A DNA stretch of 64,000 bases. Source: Tragulus kanchil (lineage: Eukaryota; Chordata; Mammalia; Artiodactyla; Tragulidae). The stretch covers positions 37,162,501 to 37,226,500 of the forward strand of contig JAIOJX010000002.1 of the NCBI GenBank assembly GCA_022376925.1. Reading direction: 5' to 3'. A program made the position numbers and the translations under genes. Positions 23,345 through 34,200 of this stretch are shown here, in pieces (within the stretch, counting starts at the first letter, position 1; each line of letters opens with the position of its first letter). Below the pieces are notes generated by a model. The model saw only the letters and a program-made list of their open reading frames with translations, made no database searches and was not told where the DNA came from.

Positions 23345-24172
23345 CTAGCCTGACCACGCAGGTACAAGACCTCTCCCCTGCTCACCTGGAGGAGGAATTG
23401 ATGATGGAAGCAAGGTGTCTCCTCAAGAAAGCCAACGTTCTCCCCCGCCTTTGCCTGTGGTTATACAGCCACAGCCTGGTAAGTTCTCAGCCTGACACCT
23501 CTTCACTCACCTACTCAGAGGCTTCTCAAGCATCCTATTCCAATAAACCACTTCTCGCCTACCACGATGCCTCAGCCTGCATTCTTTCTACACTGAGACC
23601 TGAAGGACCAAGGGTTCTTCAGAGCCCCCCCACCCTGAAACACCACCCAGCAGTTCCCCCCAGATCTGAACTCCTGCAGGCAGGCTCTGGGACCTGGAGT
23701 CCACCACTCAACTCTGCTGTGCCCTGGTCCACTCTTACACCCCAATGAGTCACCCCCAAGCTTGACCCGTTCTGTGTCCCATCAGGAAGGCTCCTCCGGC
23801 CAGCTTCCTCTCTTCATCCAGGCTATAGGGACCCCTCTCTCAAACCCTGGAGGCACCTCTCTGCCTCTCCTGTGTCCTTCTTGATGATGCCTCACCCCTG
23901 CCCCCAAAGCTCCATGAGCCCGGCAGCCGTGCACAGCCCCTGCATCACCTGTCCTCGGGCAGTGCCTGCCCACATGAAACCAGCACGTTTCCCTGACCGA
24001 TTTCCCCAATGCCTGGGAAAACACCATTCCCTCCTAAGTCCCGAAAAGGCCTTCAAGGCTCTCCCTACACCTGCTTCTCCAGGCTTAAACAACCTTCTTG
24101 ATCTTCCCACAGCCAAATAAAGAACAAGCGTGCAGTCCCTCACCTTGTCACCCAACAGGACCCTGTGAGGCC
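23345..24172. other. C-rich unique or LTR-like sequence
   Basis: Rich in CCACCC and TCACCC runs, with AATAAA motifs at 23542 and 24116. Its composition resembles endogenous-retrovirus LTR/leader sequence, but no terminal repeat pair or coding homology is visible. Open frames here show no recognisable protein. Confidence 0.3.
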
Positions 24173-24224
24173 TGCCTGGGATAGTCTTTCCCCCATGTCC
24201 TTAACTGGACCTCCTCTCTGAAGA

Positions 24225-24960
24225 ACCCAGGCAACATTACTTGATGTAGATGCTCTGAGTTGTTTAGCCCTTGTGAAAACCTCCCACCAAATAGAAGATA
24301 TTAACTACATGAGGACCAAGAGCACACAGCCCTGGGTCTCCTGGAACCAAAGGACTGATCATATCAATCCCTGCGACACCACCCTGTACCTCTCCATCAG
24401 CCAGTCACAGAACTGTGAACAAGCTGATCACCTTGGGACTCCCCCTACCCACCCAACACCAGCCCTTTAAAAATGCTTGACCAGGGCTTCCCTGGTGGTC
24501 CAGTGGGTAAGGACACCGCCTTGCAGTGCAAGGGGCGCCAATTTGATCCCTGGCCTGGGAAGATCCCACATGCCGCGGAGCATCTGGACTGATGTGTCCA
24601 ATTACCGAGCCAGAGCTCTGGAGCGCATGCGCCCAGAGCCGGCGCTCTGCGACAACAGAGACCACTGTGATGGGAGGCCCACATGGGCCAAAGAACAAAG
24701 ATGGAAGAAAATAGATAAATGAAAGACCAATAGAAGTGGCCCGCCCGTCCCCCTCCTTCTCCAATCTGCCCCACCACCTCAAAAAAAAAAAAAAAAAAAA
24801 ATGCTAGACCAAACCCCTTTGGGCTGCTGGAGGCATTTTAGGGCTTGAGCCACCTCCTCTCCTTGCAGGCCTCTGCAACAAACATTTCTCTGCTCCAAAC
24901 TCTGACCTTTCAGGGTGTCTGGCACTTGCAGTAATAACAGAGCCGAGTGTGTCCCAGATA
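24225..24960 (+). mobile_element. Possible ancient LTR with nested SINE (copy at 25395-26126)
   Basis: CCCTTTAAAAATGC could be an LTR TATA region and the downstream CTTGCAGGCCTCTGCAAC an R/U5-like stretch. There is no coding sequence. Assignment rests on general appearance only. Confidence 0.3.
24483..24796 (+). mobile_element. CpG-rich tRNA-derived SINE, full length (copy at 25653-25962)
   Basis: Target-site duplication of 14 nt with one mismatch (AAAAATGCTTGACC at 24469 and AAAAATGCTAGACC at 24797). A-box TGGTCCAGTGG at 24496-24506; the 3' end is C-rich followed by an A-tail that differs by 4 nt between the tandem copies. Confidence 0.92.
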
Positions 24961-26499
24961 CATGTTGGCTAACCAGCTCTCCCTGCACCTTGAGCACCCC
25001 TGGATGTTCCACTTAACCCCCAGTGAACTCCAAACGCAATTCTGTCCTGACTCTCAGGTCTTCCATCAGCACCCTGTGAAAACATGCTCCCTCTCCTCAG
25101 GCCACCCAAGCGCCTCCACTCCCGCTCATTTCCCTGGTGACCCAGCAAATGATGAGGTAAGGTGAGTCACTGATTTTTATCTATCCTTCCTGCCAGATGG
25201 AGCCGGGATCTTTCTCTGAATCTTTGTACACAGGGAAGACGGTCCAACAGCATGGGTCAGTGTGTATTAACTTCTCCTGAGCCCTTGTCACCTGCTCACC
25301 CAACCCGCGACCCGAGCTCTCCCACGCCCACACCCCAAGGCCGGCCTGGGATAGTCTTTCCCCCATGTCCTTAACTGGACCTCCTCTCTGAAGAACCCAG
25401 GCAACATTACTTGATGTAGATGCTCTGAGTTGTTTAGCCCTTGTGAAAACCTCCCACCAAATAGAAGATATTAACTACATGAGGACCAAGAGCACACAGC
25501 CCTGGGTCTCCTGGAACCAAAGGACTGATCATATCAATCCCTGCGACACCACCCTGTACCTCTCCATCAGCCAGTCACAGAACTGTGAACAAGCTGATCA
25601 CCTTGGGACTCCCCCTACCCACCCAACACCAGCCCTTTAAAAATGCTTGACCAGGGCTTCCCTGGTGGTCCAGTGGGTAAGGACACCGCCTTGCAGTGCA
25701 AGGGGCGCCAATTTGATCCCTGGCCTGGGAAGATCCCACATGCCGCGGAGCATCTGGACTGATGTGTCCAATTACCGAGCCAGAGCTCTGGAGCGCATGC
25801 GCCCAGAGCCGGCGCTCTGCGACAACAGAGACCACTGTGATGGGAGGCCCACATGGGCCAAAGAACAAAGATGGAAGAAAATAGATAAATGAAAGACCAA
25901 TAGAAGTGGCCCGCCCGTCCCCCTCCTTCTCCAATCTGCCCCACCACCTCAAAAAAAAAAAAAAAAATGCTAGACCAAACCCCTTTGGGCTGCTGGAGGC
26001 ATTTTAGGGCTTGAGCCACCTCCTCTCCTTGCAGGCCTCTGCAACAAACATTTCTCTGCTCCAAACTCTGACCTTTCAGGGTGTCTGGCACTTGCAGTAA
26101 TAACAGAGCCGAGTGTGTCCCAGATACATGTTGGCTAACCAGCTCTCCCTGCACCTTGAGCACCCCTGGATGTTCCACTTAACCCCCAGTGAACTCCAAA
26201 CGCAATTCTGTCCTGACTCTCAGGTCTTCCATCAGCACCCTGTGAAAACATGCTCCCTCTCCTCAGGCCACCCAAGCGCCTCCACTCCCGCTCATTTCCC
26301 TGGTGACCCAGCAAATGATGAGGTAAGGTGAGTCACTGATTTTTATCTATCCTTCCTGCCAGATGGAGCCGGGATCTTTCTCTGAATCTTTGTACACAGG
26401 GAAGACGGTCCAACAGCATGGGTCAGTGTGTATTAACTTCTCCTGAGCCCTTGTCACCTGCTCACCCAACCCGCGACCCGAGCTCTCCCACGCCCACAC

Positions 26500-27200
26500 C
26501 CCAAGGCCTTGGCGGGGAGCGGGGCTGTCAGACCCTTGCCCAGAGCCCCATACCTGGCCCGCCCTGCAGCGCCCCCGCAAGGACCCCACCTGCCTCCGCG
26601 TGTTCTCCTCTACCAGGGTCCCACCCTCAGGCTGTGCTTTAGAAACACCCGGGGAACTTGCTAATTGCGGGCCCCAGGGACCCCTGTTGGCCCGGCCATT
26701 CTGACCCAATCACCCACGGTGCAGCTTTGAGCATCGCTAACGTTAATACGTCCCCGGGGACGCTTTTGCCCGCAATCCAGGCGCACGTGGGGTCGCCCAG
26801 ACAGAATTTCCAGGTTCCGAATCTGGCAGCTTGGGGAGAAAAAAAAAAAAAGGAGCGAAGAGAGCGCGCCCACGCCGCTGTCAGGCCCGGGCGCCCCACC
26901 CCCGCGCGGGCGCGGCGGTCCCGCCCTTGGCCTTGGTCTCCGGGCGGCGCCGGAGATAAACACTGAGCCAGGGACCCGGTGCCCGAGACGGACCAGTCAG
27001 GCTTTCTCTGCGGCAGCTGTCCCGGGTGAGTAGCCGAGGTCCCCGGGAGACTGGGGCCCTGCGAGGCCCGCTGGCGGTGTTAGGGTTAACGGGGGTGGAG
27101 GCGCGGCCGGGGAGCGCCCCCTCCCCAGCCCCGGACTGGAGAGCTGCAGCCTAGGCGCCAGGGGTCCCAAAGAGCGAGAAGCCAGCCTACCGCCCCATCC
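26500..27200 (+). promoter_or_regulatory. CpG-rich promoter region of SDR16C5
   Basis: This is the only extended GC- and CpG-dense non-repetitive block in the window, including GGCCCGGGCGCC-like runs at about 26885-26950. It lies 3.9 kb upstream of the SDR16C5 start codon and ends in a consensus splice donor. A GGAGATAAACAC motif at about 26950 could be a weak TATA-like element 20-40 nt upstream of a start site. The 5' edge abuts the end of a duplicated segment at 26508. Confidence 0.7.
26975..27025 (+). other. SDR16C5: Probable non-coding first exon of SDR16C5
   Basis: The GC-rich stretch ends CTGTCCCGG followed by a strong donor GTGAGT from 27026. The first coding exon starts with an acceptor and 14 nt of untranslated sequence before ATG, so an upstream leader exon is needed, and this is the best candidate. 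The 5' boundary is a guess because the start site cannot be read from sequence alone. Confidence 0.55.
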
Positions 27201-27883
27201 CGGAGCAGACCGGGGTTCCTCCCGGGTCCCCTGGTCTTCTTCGGGGTATTGTGCCCAGGTGGCTTGCTCTCTGCCGGTCTGTGCATCCGCATGTTGCTTC
27301 CCAGCCGTCTCCCCGGCCCTCCGCCCCCGCCCCCCTCCCCACACACACACAATTCAGCCTGGACCCGCTTATCTAGGCAGCCAGCCCTGGCCTGGAAGGC
27401 AGCTGTCATCTCTTAATGTTGCACCAGGTTAGCTCTGTCTTAAGACCAAGTGGACAAGCCAAAGGAGGGAGACTCCAAAGAAGTCTTCAGCTTGAAGACA
27501 TTTAAGGCATAAGCTCCTTGACATCCTAAGGAGCCGTCTTTGCACTAAAAGGAAGCTGGACGTTCACCTGTGTGCCTCTGTACACTCAGTATAAGCCTCC
27601 TTCTTTGGTACAGCGGAGGATCTATAATTCATATGTTAGCTGGAACAAAAGTCACAGCCCGAGCGCGTACCTATTTTGCTCTCGTTATGCAGCCGGCACT
27701 GTTCTGGGAAGGTCTCCACATCATGCAGGTGGGTGCAGGATAAACCTGGCAAAACTGAGATCCAGCCCAACCCCTTTCACCCCACCGTCTCTGCCCCCTC
27801 TATCTCCTGGAGAGGGCCTGCCCTCTGGGCACATTGGGGACCTCTTTTCCCTCCGAGTCTGCTCAGAAGGTTTACACAGGGTT

Positions 27884-28000
27884 TGTTGCTGTTGTTTAGT
27901 CAACAAGTTGTGTCCAGCTCAAGCTTTGTGGGACCCCCTGGACTGCAGCCTTCCAGGCTCCTCTGTCCATGGGATTCTCCAAACAAGAATACTGGAATGT
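27884..28000 (-). mobile_element. Bov-A fragment, minus strand
   Basis: GTTTAGTCAACAAGTTGTGT through GGGATTCTCCAAACAAG, then an AATAAT-rich end. Confidence 0.78.
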
Positions 28001-28024
28001 CAATCCAAAAAATAATAATAATAA

Positions 28025-28198
28025 CCTTATTGCTCAAAAGTGTTAACCATCATCCTACATTTCAGCAAGTTATAGTCTTTCTGCCAATAGAGAATATGGC
28101 CTCGATGTGGCTGACTGCTGGCAAGTCAGGGTGGTGGCTGCTGAAGGCTCGGGCGACTGTGGCAATTTCTTAAAACAAGACGGCAATGAAGTTTGGAG
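28025..28198 (-). mobile_element. Tigger1 (pogo-type DNA transposon) remnant
   Basis: The minus strand encodes a decayed transposase C-terminus (LPSCFKKLPQSPEPSAATTL), matching the well-known Tigger1 tail. It is followed by the Bov-tA fragment at 28205. Confidence 0.75.
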
Positions 28199-28204
28199 AA
28201 AAGA

Positions 28205-28322
28205 AAAGTACTGGAGTGAGCTGTCATTTCCTTCTCCAGAGGATCTTCCCAACCCAGGGATCGAACCCAGATCTCCTGCTTGGCAGGTGGATTCTTTACC
28301 ATTGAATCACCTGGGAAGCCCT
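28205..28322 (-). mobile_element. Bov-tA head fragment, minus strand
   Basis: TACTGGAGTGAGCTGTCATT to GAATCACCTGGGAAGCCC. It could be the other half of the Bov-A piece at 27884-28000, but the intervening Tigger1 sequence argues for a separate insertion. Confidence 0.82.
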
Positions 28323-28349
28323 CCTTAGGGGGTAGTAGAGACCCTATTA

Positions 28350-28530
28350 CACTCCTTAATACCGTCCTTGTATTAACCTCATTTAGCTTCCACATCTTCC
28401 CTATTTCGTACATGTTGCCATGTACTAGTAGGATCCCCGAGGCCAGGGGAGGAAACTGAGGCACACGAGATGCAACAGTTCTTACCAAGAATGCAGAGAG
28501 GTTGGTGGCAGCTCCCGAATTCCAACCCAC
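28350..28530 (+). mobile_element. MIR SINE remnant
   Basis: GAGGAAACTGAGGCACACGA, the MIR core signature, in diverged surroundings. Confidence 0.6.
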
Positions 28531-29624
28531 ACTTTCATCTCTAGACCTCGCTACCTGTGCCGGTACCTACCTCAGGAGGCCCGGCTCTGGAGAAGCCCTG
28601 GGAAGCATCCTCTGAGACAGAGGCTAACAAGCGGCTTGCCCTAGGCACAGAGACAGGGGACACCCAACATTTAGAACCCCTGGCACTAACAACTGTCACA
28701 GTAGTGAGGCTTCCAGCCACCTTCATGCTAGAGACGCTGAGGAGAGAGGTGGACCTTTGTCCCCCTGATGAGGACATATACCATGGTGTCCCTGGAGGGG
28801 GTATGCACAGCCAGCCAGTGTGGGTTTTTCTCACGGAAGGAGTGTTGCATGCACAGCCAGCTGGGGTGGGTGTTCTCATGGAAGGAAGTGTTGACAGTGC
28901 CCAGGCCACCGCCCTGGGAGAGGCTGCCCCAGGCATGACGTTGCTGTGGGACGTCTGAGCCTCTTCCTCAGGTCTGAGGGAAGGCTTCCACTGCCTGTGT
29001 GCTTAAAGCGCACGTCTGAAGACCACTGTTCCACTAAGGGACCTTCTCTCCAAGCCCTGCAGGGTCCAGAAGGCTCTGTCAATCATCCAGAAGCCAAGAT
29101 GGCAGAGTGAGAACCATTTCATACAAAGCATGGTGAAGCAGAGTGCCCCACAGCAGGAAGCCATCCTGACCGTCTGCATTCCTATGTTGCGGACACGCAG
29201 AGCAAACCTACCTCGAGGCTCATACTCTTCTGTCCCAGTGCCAGACAAGCCTCTCCTAGACCCCTCCCTTGCCTGGTTCATCACGTGCATGTTCAGTCAA
29301 AGGTCCCTGTCCACAAACCTCTCTTGTTGCCTCCTCCCTGATCCCTCCATCCAAAGGGGGTCTCCTAGCTCCTCTCTAGAGAGCCCCCACTTTTGTTTAT
29401 ACCACTGCAGCTTGTGCTGGTGTATCCATTCCTTCAGTAGACCCTAAGCTCCCCAGGACAGAGATTATGGGAGACTGCCTACCCACTCAGCCCCAGGGCC
29501 CAGCATGGTACCTGCACAGGACCATAGCCAGGAAATGCAGCAGTGAGCTCACCTCTCCTGCACGAATTAGCACAGGGATCCTGGCCAAGCCACACACGTA
29601 TTCTTTCTGGTCCTCAGGCCCATC
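28531..29624. other. SDR16C5 intron 1, unique
   Basis: GC-moderate sequence with a short imperfect internal repeat (CACAGCCAGC...TGGGTGTT at 28805-28890). No exon signals consistent with the gene model. Confidence 0.45.
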
Positions 29625-29695
29625 TATGTGTGTGTGCTCACTCAGTCATGTCTGACTCTTTGCGACCCCATGGACTATAGCTTGCCAGGCTCCAT
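29625..29695 (-). mobile_element. Bov-A fragment, minus strand
   Basis: CACTCAGTCATGTCTGACTC through CATGGACTATAGC; short 3' piece only. Confidence 0.78.
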
Positions 29696-30164
29696 CTGTA
29701 GAATGGGCCACAAAACAACCACTTAGATCACCTAAATGGTTCCTAAGGGTCTGACCATGCTATAAGCCATCCATTCTGTAATGAATCAGTGAGAACTAGT
29801 TTGTGCTCAGCCACACTGCAAAGTAAGTGTAGAACGGCTTCACTTCTCTAAGGAAATCTACCATCTGTCCTCATGTCCACCTCTCAGTTGGCCACCCCAT
29901 TCAGGGAAGCCCCCCACCAATAGCACTGTGTGCCCCTTCTCTTCTGTCCCCAAGTAAATAAGACCATCCCTCTTTCTCATGTGCTTGCCAGTAAAGAAGC
30001 TCATAGACTGTTTCTCACTAAAGTGTGAGTGACTGACAGGATGGAGGTATTGAGCTCTGTATGAGTTTGCCATTTTACTCATTCAGCCAGCATATCAGGT
30101 GCCTTCTTGTGAGCAGTGCTGAGAGTCTGAGAAACAAGCTAATATCCTAAAGCGCTCACTGCAA

Positions 30165-30340
30165 GCCAGCAGCCAGCATTGTGGTCACGCACATGTAAAC
30201 ATTCACACCCCACATGCAAAGCCACCTTAGACCACAGGACCAGAAAGTGAGGAGACTGAGGCCCAGAGGGGCTGAGTGGCCTGCCCCAGGCTCCACAGGC
30301 AGTGAGGGAAGGACCAAGCAGTCTCCGCTGACCTGCAATA
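30165..30340 (+). mobile_element. MIR SINE remnant
   Basis: GAGACTGAGGCCCAGAGG, TGGCCTGCCCCAGGCTCCAC: MIR core pattern, about 0.6 kb upstream of the SDR16C5 start codon exon. Confidence 0.6.
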
Positions 30341-30926
30341 GCCGCAGATTGGCAAGGGATGTGGCCCAAGGGCCTCAGACCCTGTGCTGATTGCAAGTCC
30401 AAGGGGAGAGATTTAGAATGACTACTCACTCCTCTTCAGGTACATTAATACAAACAGGATTTTACATTTACCTCTTAAATCTCAGATTTTAAAGAATAAC
30501 CGTGCAAACTAAAAAACAGAAGCCTCAAAGGAGGCAAAAAATAAAACCAGAATGGAGCACTGTGTCATCTACATGACAGGGTCCAGACCTTGAATATGAA
30601 ATCAACCTACAGGACTGGTGATAATTACGAAGAAGACTTGACTATGGGCATTCGTGGCCTTCTGCTTTGGGTTCAGTGTGGGCGTGGTGAGTTTCTGGCC
30701 AAGGAGCATTTTTGCCACGTGAAGCACATAACAGGTCTGTGGGTATGGAGTGCGCTTGGCCCTGAGGGGCTCGTTGGCTGAGATGGTCCCTGTGGACCCT
30801 CGCCTTTCTCCATTCAGAGTCTGCTACCAGAAGTGTGTACACCCCTGGTTTCTTTCGGGAAGTACGAGCTCCAGGAAATAAGGTCCTTACGTGAGTCTGT
30901 TTTGCTTTATAGGGGTCAGCCAGAAG

Positions 30927-31253
30927 ATGGAGCTCCAGTCAGCCAAGCAACTGTTCATTTTCTTAGGAAAATCAGTGCTTGCTCTTCTGGAGGCGCTCCT
31001 TTTCACTGTATTCCCGAAGCCACGGAAGACCGTTGCCGGTGAGATCGTCCTTATCACAGGCGCAGGAGGTGGACTCGGGAGGCTCCTCGCCCTCAAATTC
31101 GCCCAGCTTGGGTCGGTGCTGGTTCTCTGGGATATCGACCAGGAGAGCAATGAGGACACCTGCAGGATGGTGCGGGAAGTTGCAGCCACGAAGGTCTACG
31201 CCTACACCTGTGACTGCAGCCGGAGGGAGGAGGTGTACAGAGTGGCCGAGCAG
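30927..31253 (+). CDS. SDR16C5: SDR16C5 coding exon 2 (start codon, membrane anchor, cofactor motif)
   Basis: The acceptor TTTGCTTTATAG ends at 30912; 14 nt of leader precede ATG 30927. The sequence encodes residues 1-109, from [16 protein letters not shown] through the TGAGGGLG cofactor loop to VYRVAEQ. The donor GTAAAC follows 31253. An upstream in-frame ATG at 30891 lies before the splice acceptor, so it is not the start. This copy is the intact one. Confidence 0.95.
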
Positions 31254-34200
31254 GTAAACCTGGGTGCCTGCCCTTCCGGTGGGCAGTAAGGACTCTCCGT
31301 GAACTTTTTGATGTCCATCAGTTTCTCTATTTGCCTTCCTCAATGCTAATTTGGCTCTCTCTAATTTGAAAAGTATCTGGGAGTAGGGATTAGGAGTTTT
31401 GAGTTCTCGCTCCCTGCCATGTTCCATGCGCCGCACCCTCTATGAATGGTTCGTGCTCCGATACAGCCGAGCCTCTTGGTATATCCACTTCACAAAGAAG
31501 AATACAGAGGCGGAGTGCAGGTGAGTTTCTCGGGTGACTTGCCTGAGAGGCACAGGAGGGAATAAGAGGCAGCTCTGCCGCTGGGATTGGGAGGTCCTCG
31601 ACTCTGAACACCCTCCAGCCAGCACGTGGGCTGGCTGTGCAGCCCCGTTACCATGTAAGAGACCAGCCATAGCGCCCTTCTCAGAGGGTTAAAAAACTGA
31701 GAAACAAGGCCATTAAATACCCTGTTGGGATCACAGAGCTAGGGGAAGACCACACCATCTGACTGCAAGTCCAGCTGTTTCCCAACCCCCAACAGTGCTT
31801 TCCTTTTAACCTGCATTTTCTTTCATAGTCATATAAAAGTCAGAATATTTTATTCACCCTAAAGACTCTTAACTGCAGCTGCTCCTTTGGCGTTGGTCGA
31901 GATGCACTTAGAAAGAATGCTTTCAGGAACCCAGGGCTCCAGCAGGTTCTCTGGTCCTAGAGGCACAAGCCTGTATGGTGGTGGCTTCCTTTTCCCTCAT
32001 GCGGATTTCTCTGCCTGCTCTCTGGCACGAACTTACCCTACCCAAACCCTTACTGCCAGTCAGCCAAGCAACTGTTCATTTTCTTAGGAAAATCAGTGCT
32101 TGCTCTTCTGGAGGCGCTCCTTTTCACTGTATTCCGAAGCCACGGAAGACCGTTGCCGGTGAGATCGTCCTTATCACAGGCGCAGGAGGTGGACTCGGGA
32201 GGCTCCTCGCCCTCAAATTCGCCCAGCTTGGGTCGGTGCTGGTTCTCTGGGATATCGACCAGGAGAGCAATGAGGACACCTGCAGGATGGTGCGGGAAGT
32301 TGCAGCCACGAAGGTCTACGCCTACACCTGTGACTGCAGCCGGAGGGAGGAGGTGTACAGAGTGGCCGAGCAGGTAAACCTGGGTGCCTGCCCTTCCGGT
32401 GGGCAGTAAGGACTCTCCGTGAACTTTTTGATGTCCATCAGTTTCTCTATTTGCCTTCCTCAATGCTAATTTGGCTCTCTCTAATTTGAAAAGTATCTGG
32501 GAGTAGGGATTAGGAGTTTTGAGTTCTCGCTCCCTGCCATGTTCCATGCGCCGCACCCTCTATGAATGGTTCGTGCTCCGATACAGCCGAGCCTCTTGGT
32601 ATATCCACTTCACAAAGAAGAATACAGAGGCGGAGTGCAGGTGAGTTTCTCGGGTGACTTGCCTGAGAGGCACAGGAGGGAATAAGAGGCAGCTCTGCCG
32701 CTGGGATTGGGAGGTCCTCGACTCTGAACACCCTCCAGCCAGCACGTGGGCTGGCTGTGCAGCCCCGTTACCATGTAAGAGACCAGCCATAGCGCCCTTC
32801 TCAGAGGGTTAAAAAACTGAGAAACAAGGCCATTAAATACCCTGTTGGGATCACAGAGCTAGGGGAAGACCACACCATCTGACTGCAAGTCCAGCTGTTT
32901 CCCAACCCCCAACAGTGCTTTCCTTTTAACCTGCATTTTTCTTTCATAGTCATATAAAAGTCAGAATATTTTATTCACCCTAAAGACTCTTAACTGCAGC
33001 TGCTCCTTTGGCGTTGGTCGAGATGCACTTAGAAAGAATGCTTTCAGGAACCCAGGGCTCCAGCAGGTTCTCTGGTCCTAGAGGCACAAGCCTGTATGGT
33101 GGTGGCTTCCTTTTCCCTCATGCGGATTTCTCTGCCTGCTCTCTGGCACGAACACCCTACACATTACTCTCCTGGGCCACTTTTTTTTGTGGCTCTCAGA
33201 ATTCCCCAGTTTCGGGAGAAGGAAGAAGGCAGATCAGCCTGTTGGAGGGTTCCTGTACCATTTGTAGGCTCTAACCGGGCTCTGCTTGTAGCTTCTCACC
33301 TCAGTCCCTCATGGAGAGGTATGCAGATTTCTGGCCACTGAATTTAAGTGTTGTATTTTGTTTCGCCTCTTAAATATGCGTCACCACCGCCATCGCCACT
33401 CACAGGCTGCCCGGCACAGTCCAGGGATCCAGACCAGACAAGCTGGCCTGGGCCTAGGTGGGGACCCCTTCAGTGCAGGGGTGTCTCCTGCAGCCTCCCT
33501 CCCAGCCTAGGCCCTTTGCCCTTGGAGCACATCGCCTGCCAGGCTGGCTTCCACCAGCTACAACCCACTTCTCCGGCCACTCTTAATGCAGTGACTGGGT
33601 CACAGTTAAATCCAAAAGACCATAAGACATTCCTACTACAAACCAGCCATTTCCACTTCTTGTCCTTGACAGATGAAAGGTAACCAGAGAATTTTTATCC
33701 CATAAAGGAGCAATCAGGTGCAGATTTTTAGAACTGGGATGACAGTGTTTAATCCCCACAGACCCCTTGAAATCTTGTGTCCCTAGGTCAAAGCTTGGCA
33801 CTAAGTTCAGAAAATCCAACTTTGCTACCTGGCATCCTGGATGAGACACTTATTGTTCAAAAATCACACAGCCCCCCTCTGGCGTGATTTTGCCCCAGGA
33901 AGGGTGCCTTGATTGTTGTTCAACTTGGATTTGACTAAATATTTTACCCACTTAAAAGTCCAAATCAGACTTCAGGTTAGACTGTCTCCAGCACTTCTGT
34001 CTGAAAACTTCAACATGAAATGTGCAGTTTCCTTGGCCTCCAAGGCAATCCTGAATTTCCCTGAGGCTAGGATCTTGGTGGCTAATTGACACCAAGCACA
34101 TCACCCTCCGTGCTGGGACCCTCGGCTTTCTGGAAGAGCACACAAGGAAGGTGCCAGCGTCCACCTGGCGCCCAAACTCCAGCCTCCCTCTCCCCGGCTG

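Larger units (their letters stand above)
24173..26508 (+). repeat. Tandem duplication 6 (24173-25342 / 25343-26508, period 1170)
   Basis: Copies of LTR-like sequence with an inserted CpG-rich SINE. The SINE's A-tail is 4 nt shorter in copy 2. The junction has GGCC microhomology. Copy 2 ends next to the SDR16C5 CpG-rich promoter block. Confidence 0.93.
30935..33153 (+). repeat. Tandem duplication 7 (30935-32032 / 32056-33153, period 1120-1121)
   Basis: Duplicates most of SDR16C5 exon 2 and the following intron. Two one-base homopolymer indels separate the copies (the exon CCC run, and a T run near 31816/32937). A 23-nt filler at 32033-32055 loosely resembles the real downstream sequence. Confidence 0.93.

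Noticed and set aside
24483..24560. tRNA-like sequences with A- and B-boxes
   Set aside because: They are the heads of SINEs. They lack a complete cloverleaf and are followed by SINE bodies, so no tRNA gene is called.
25615..26178. 187-residue minus-strand open frame
   Set aside because: Runs through a SINE and its poly-A tail, and the tandem copy is broken by a tail-length change; not a gene.
26639..27409. Open frames on both strands near the SDR16C5 promoter
   Set aside because: CpG-island composition removes stop codons; there are no start context or splice signals supporting translation.
30891..30926. Upstream in-frame ATG as SDR16C5 start
   Set aside because: It lies before the splice acceptor at 30912, so it is intronic; ATG 30927 gives the family's normal N-terminus.
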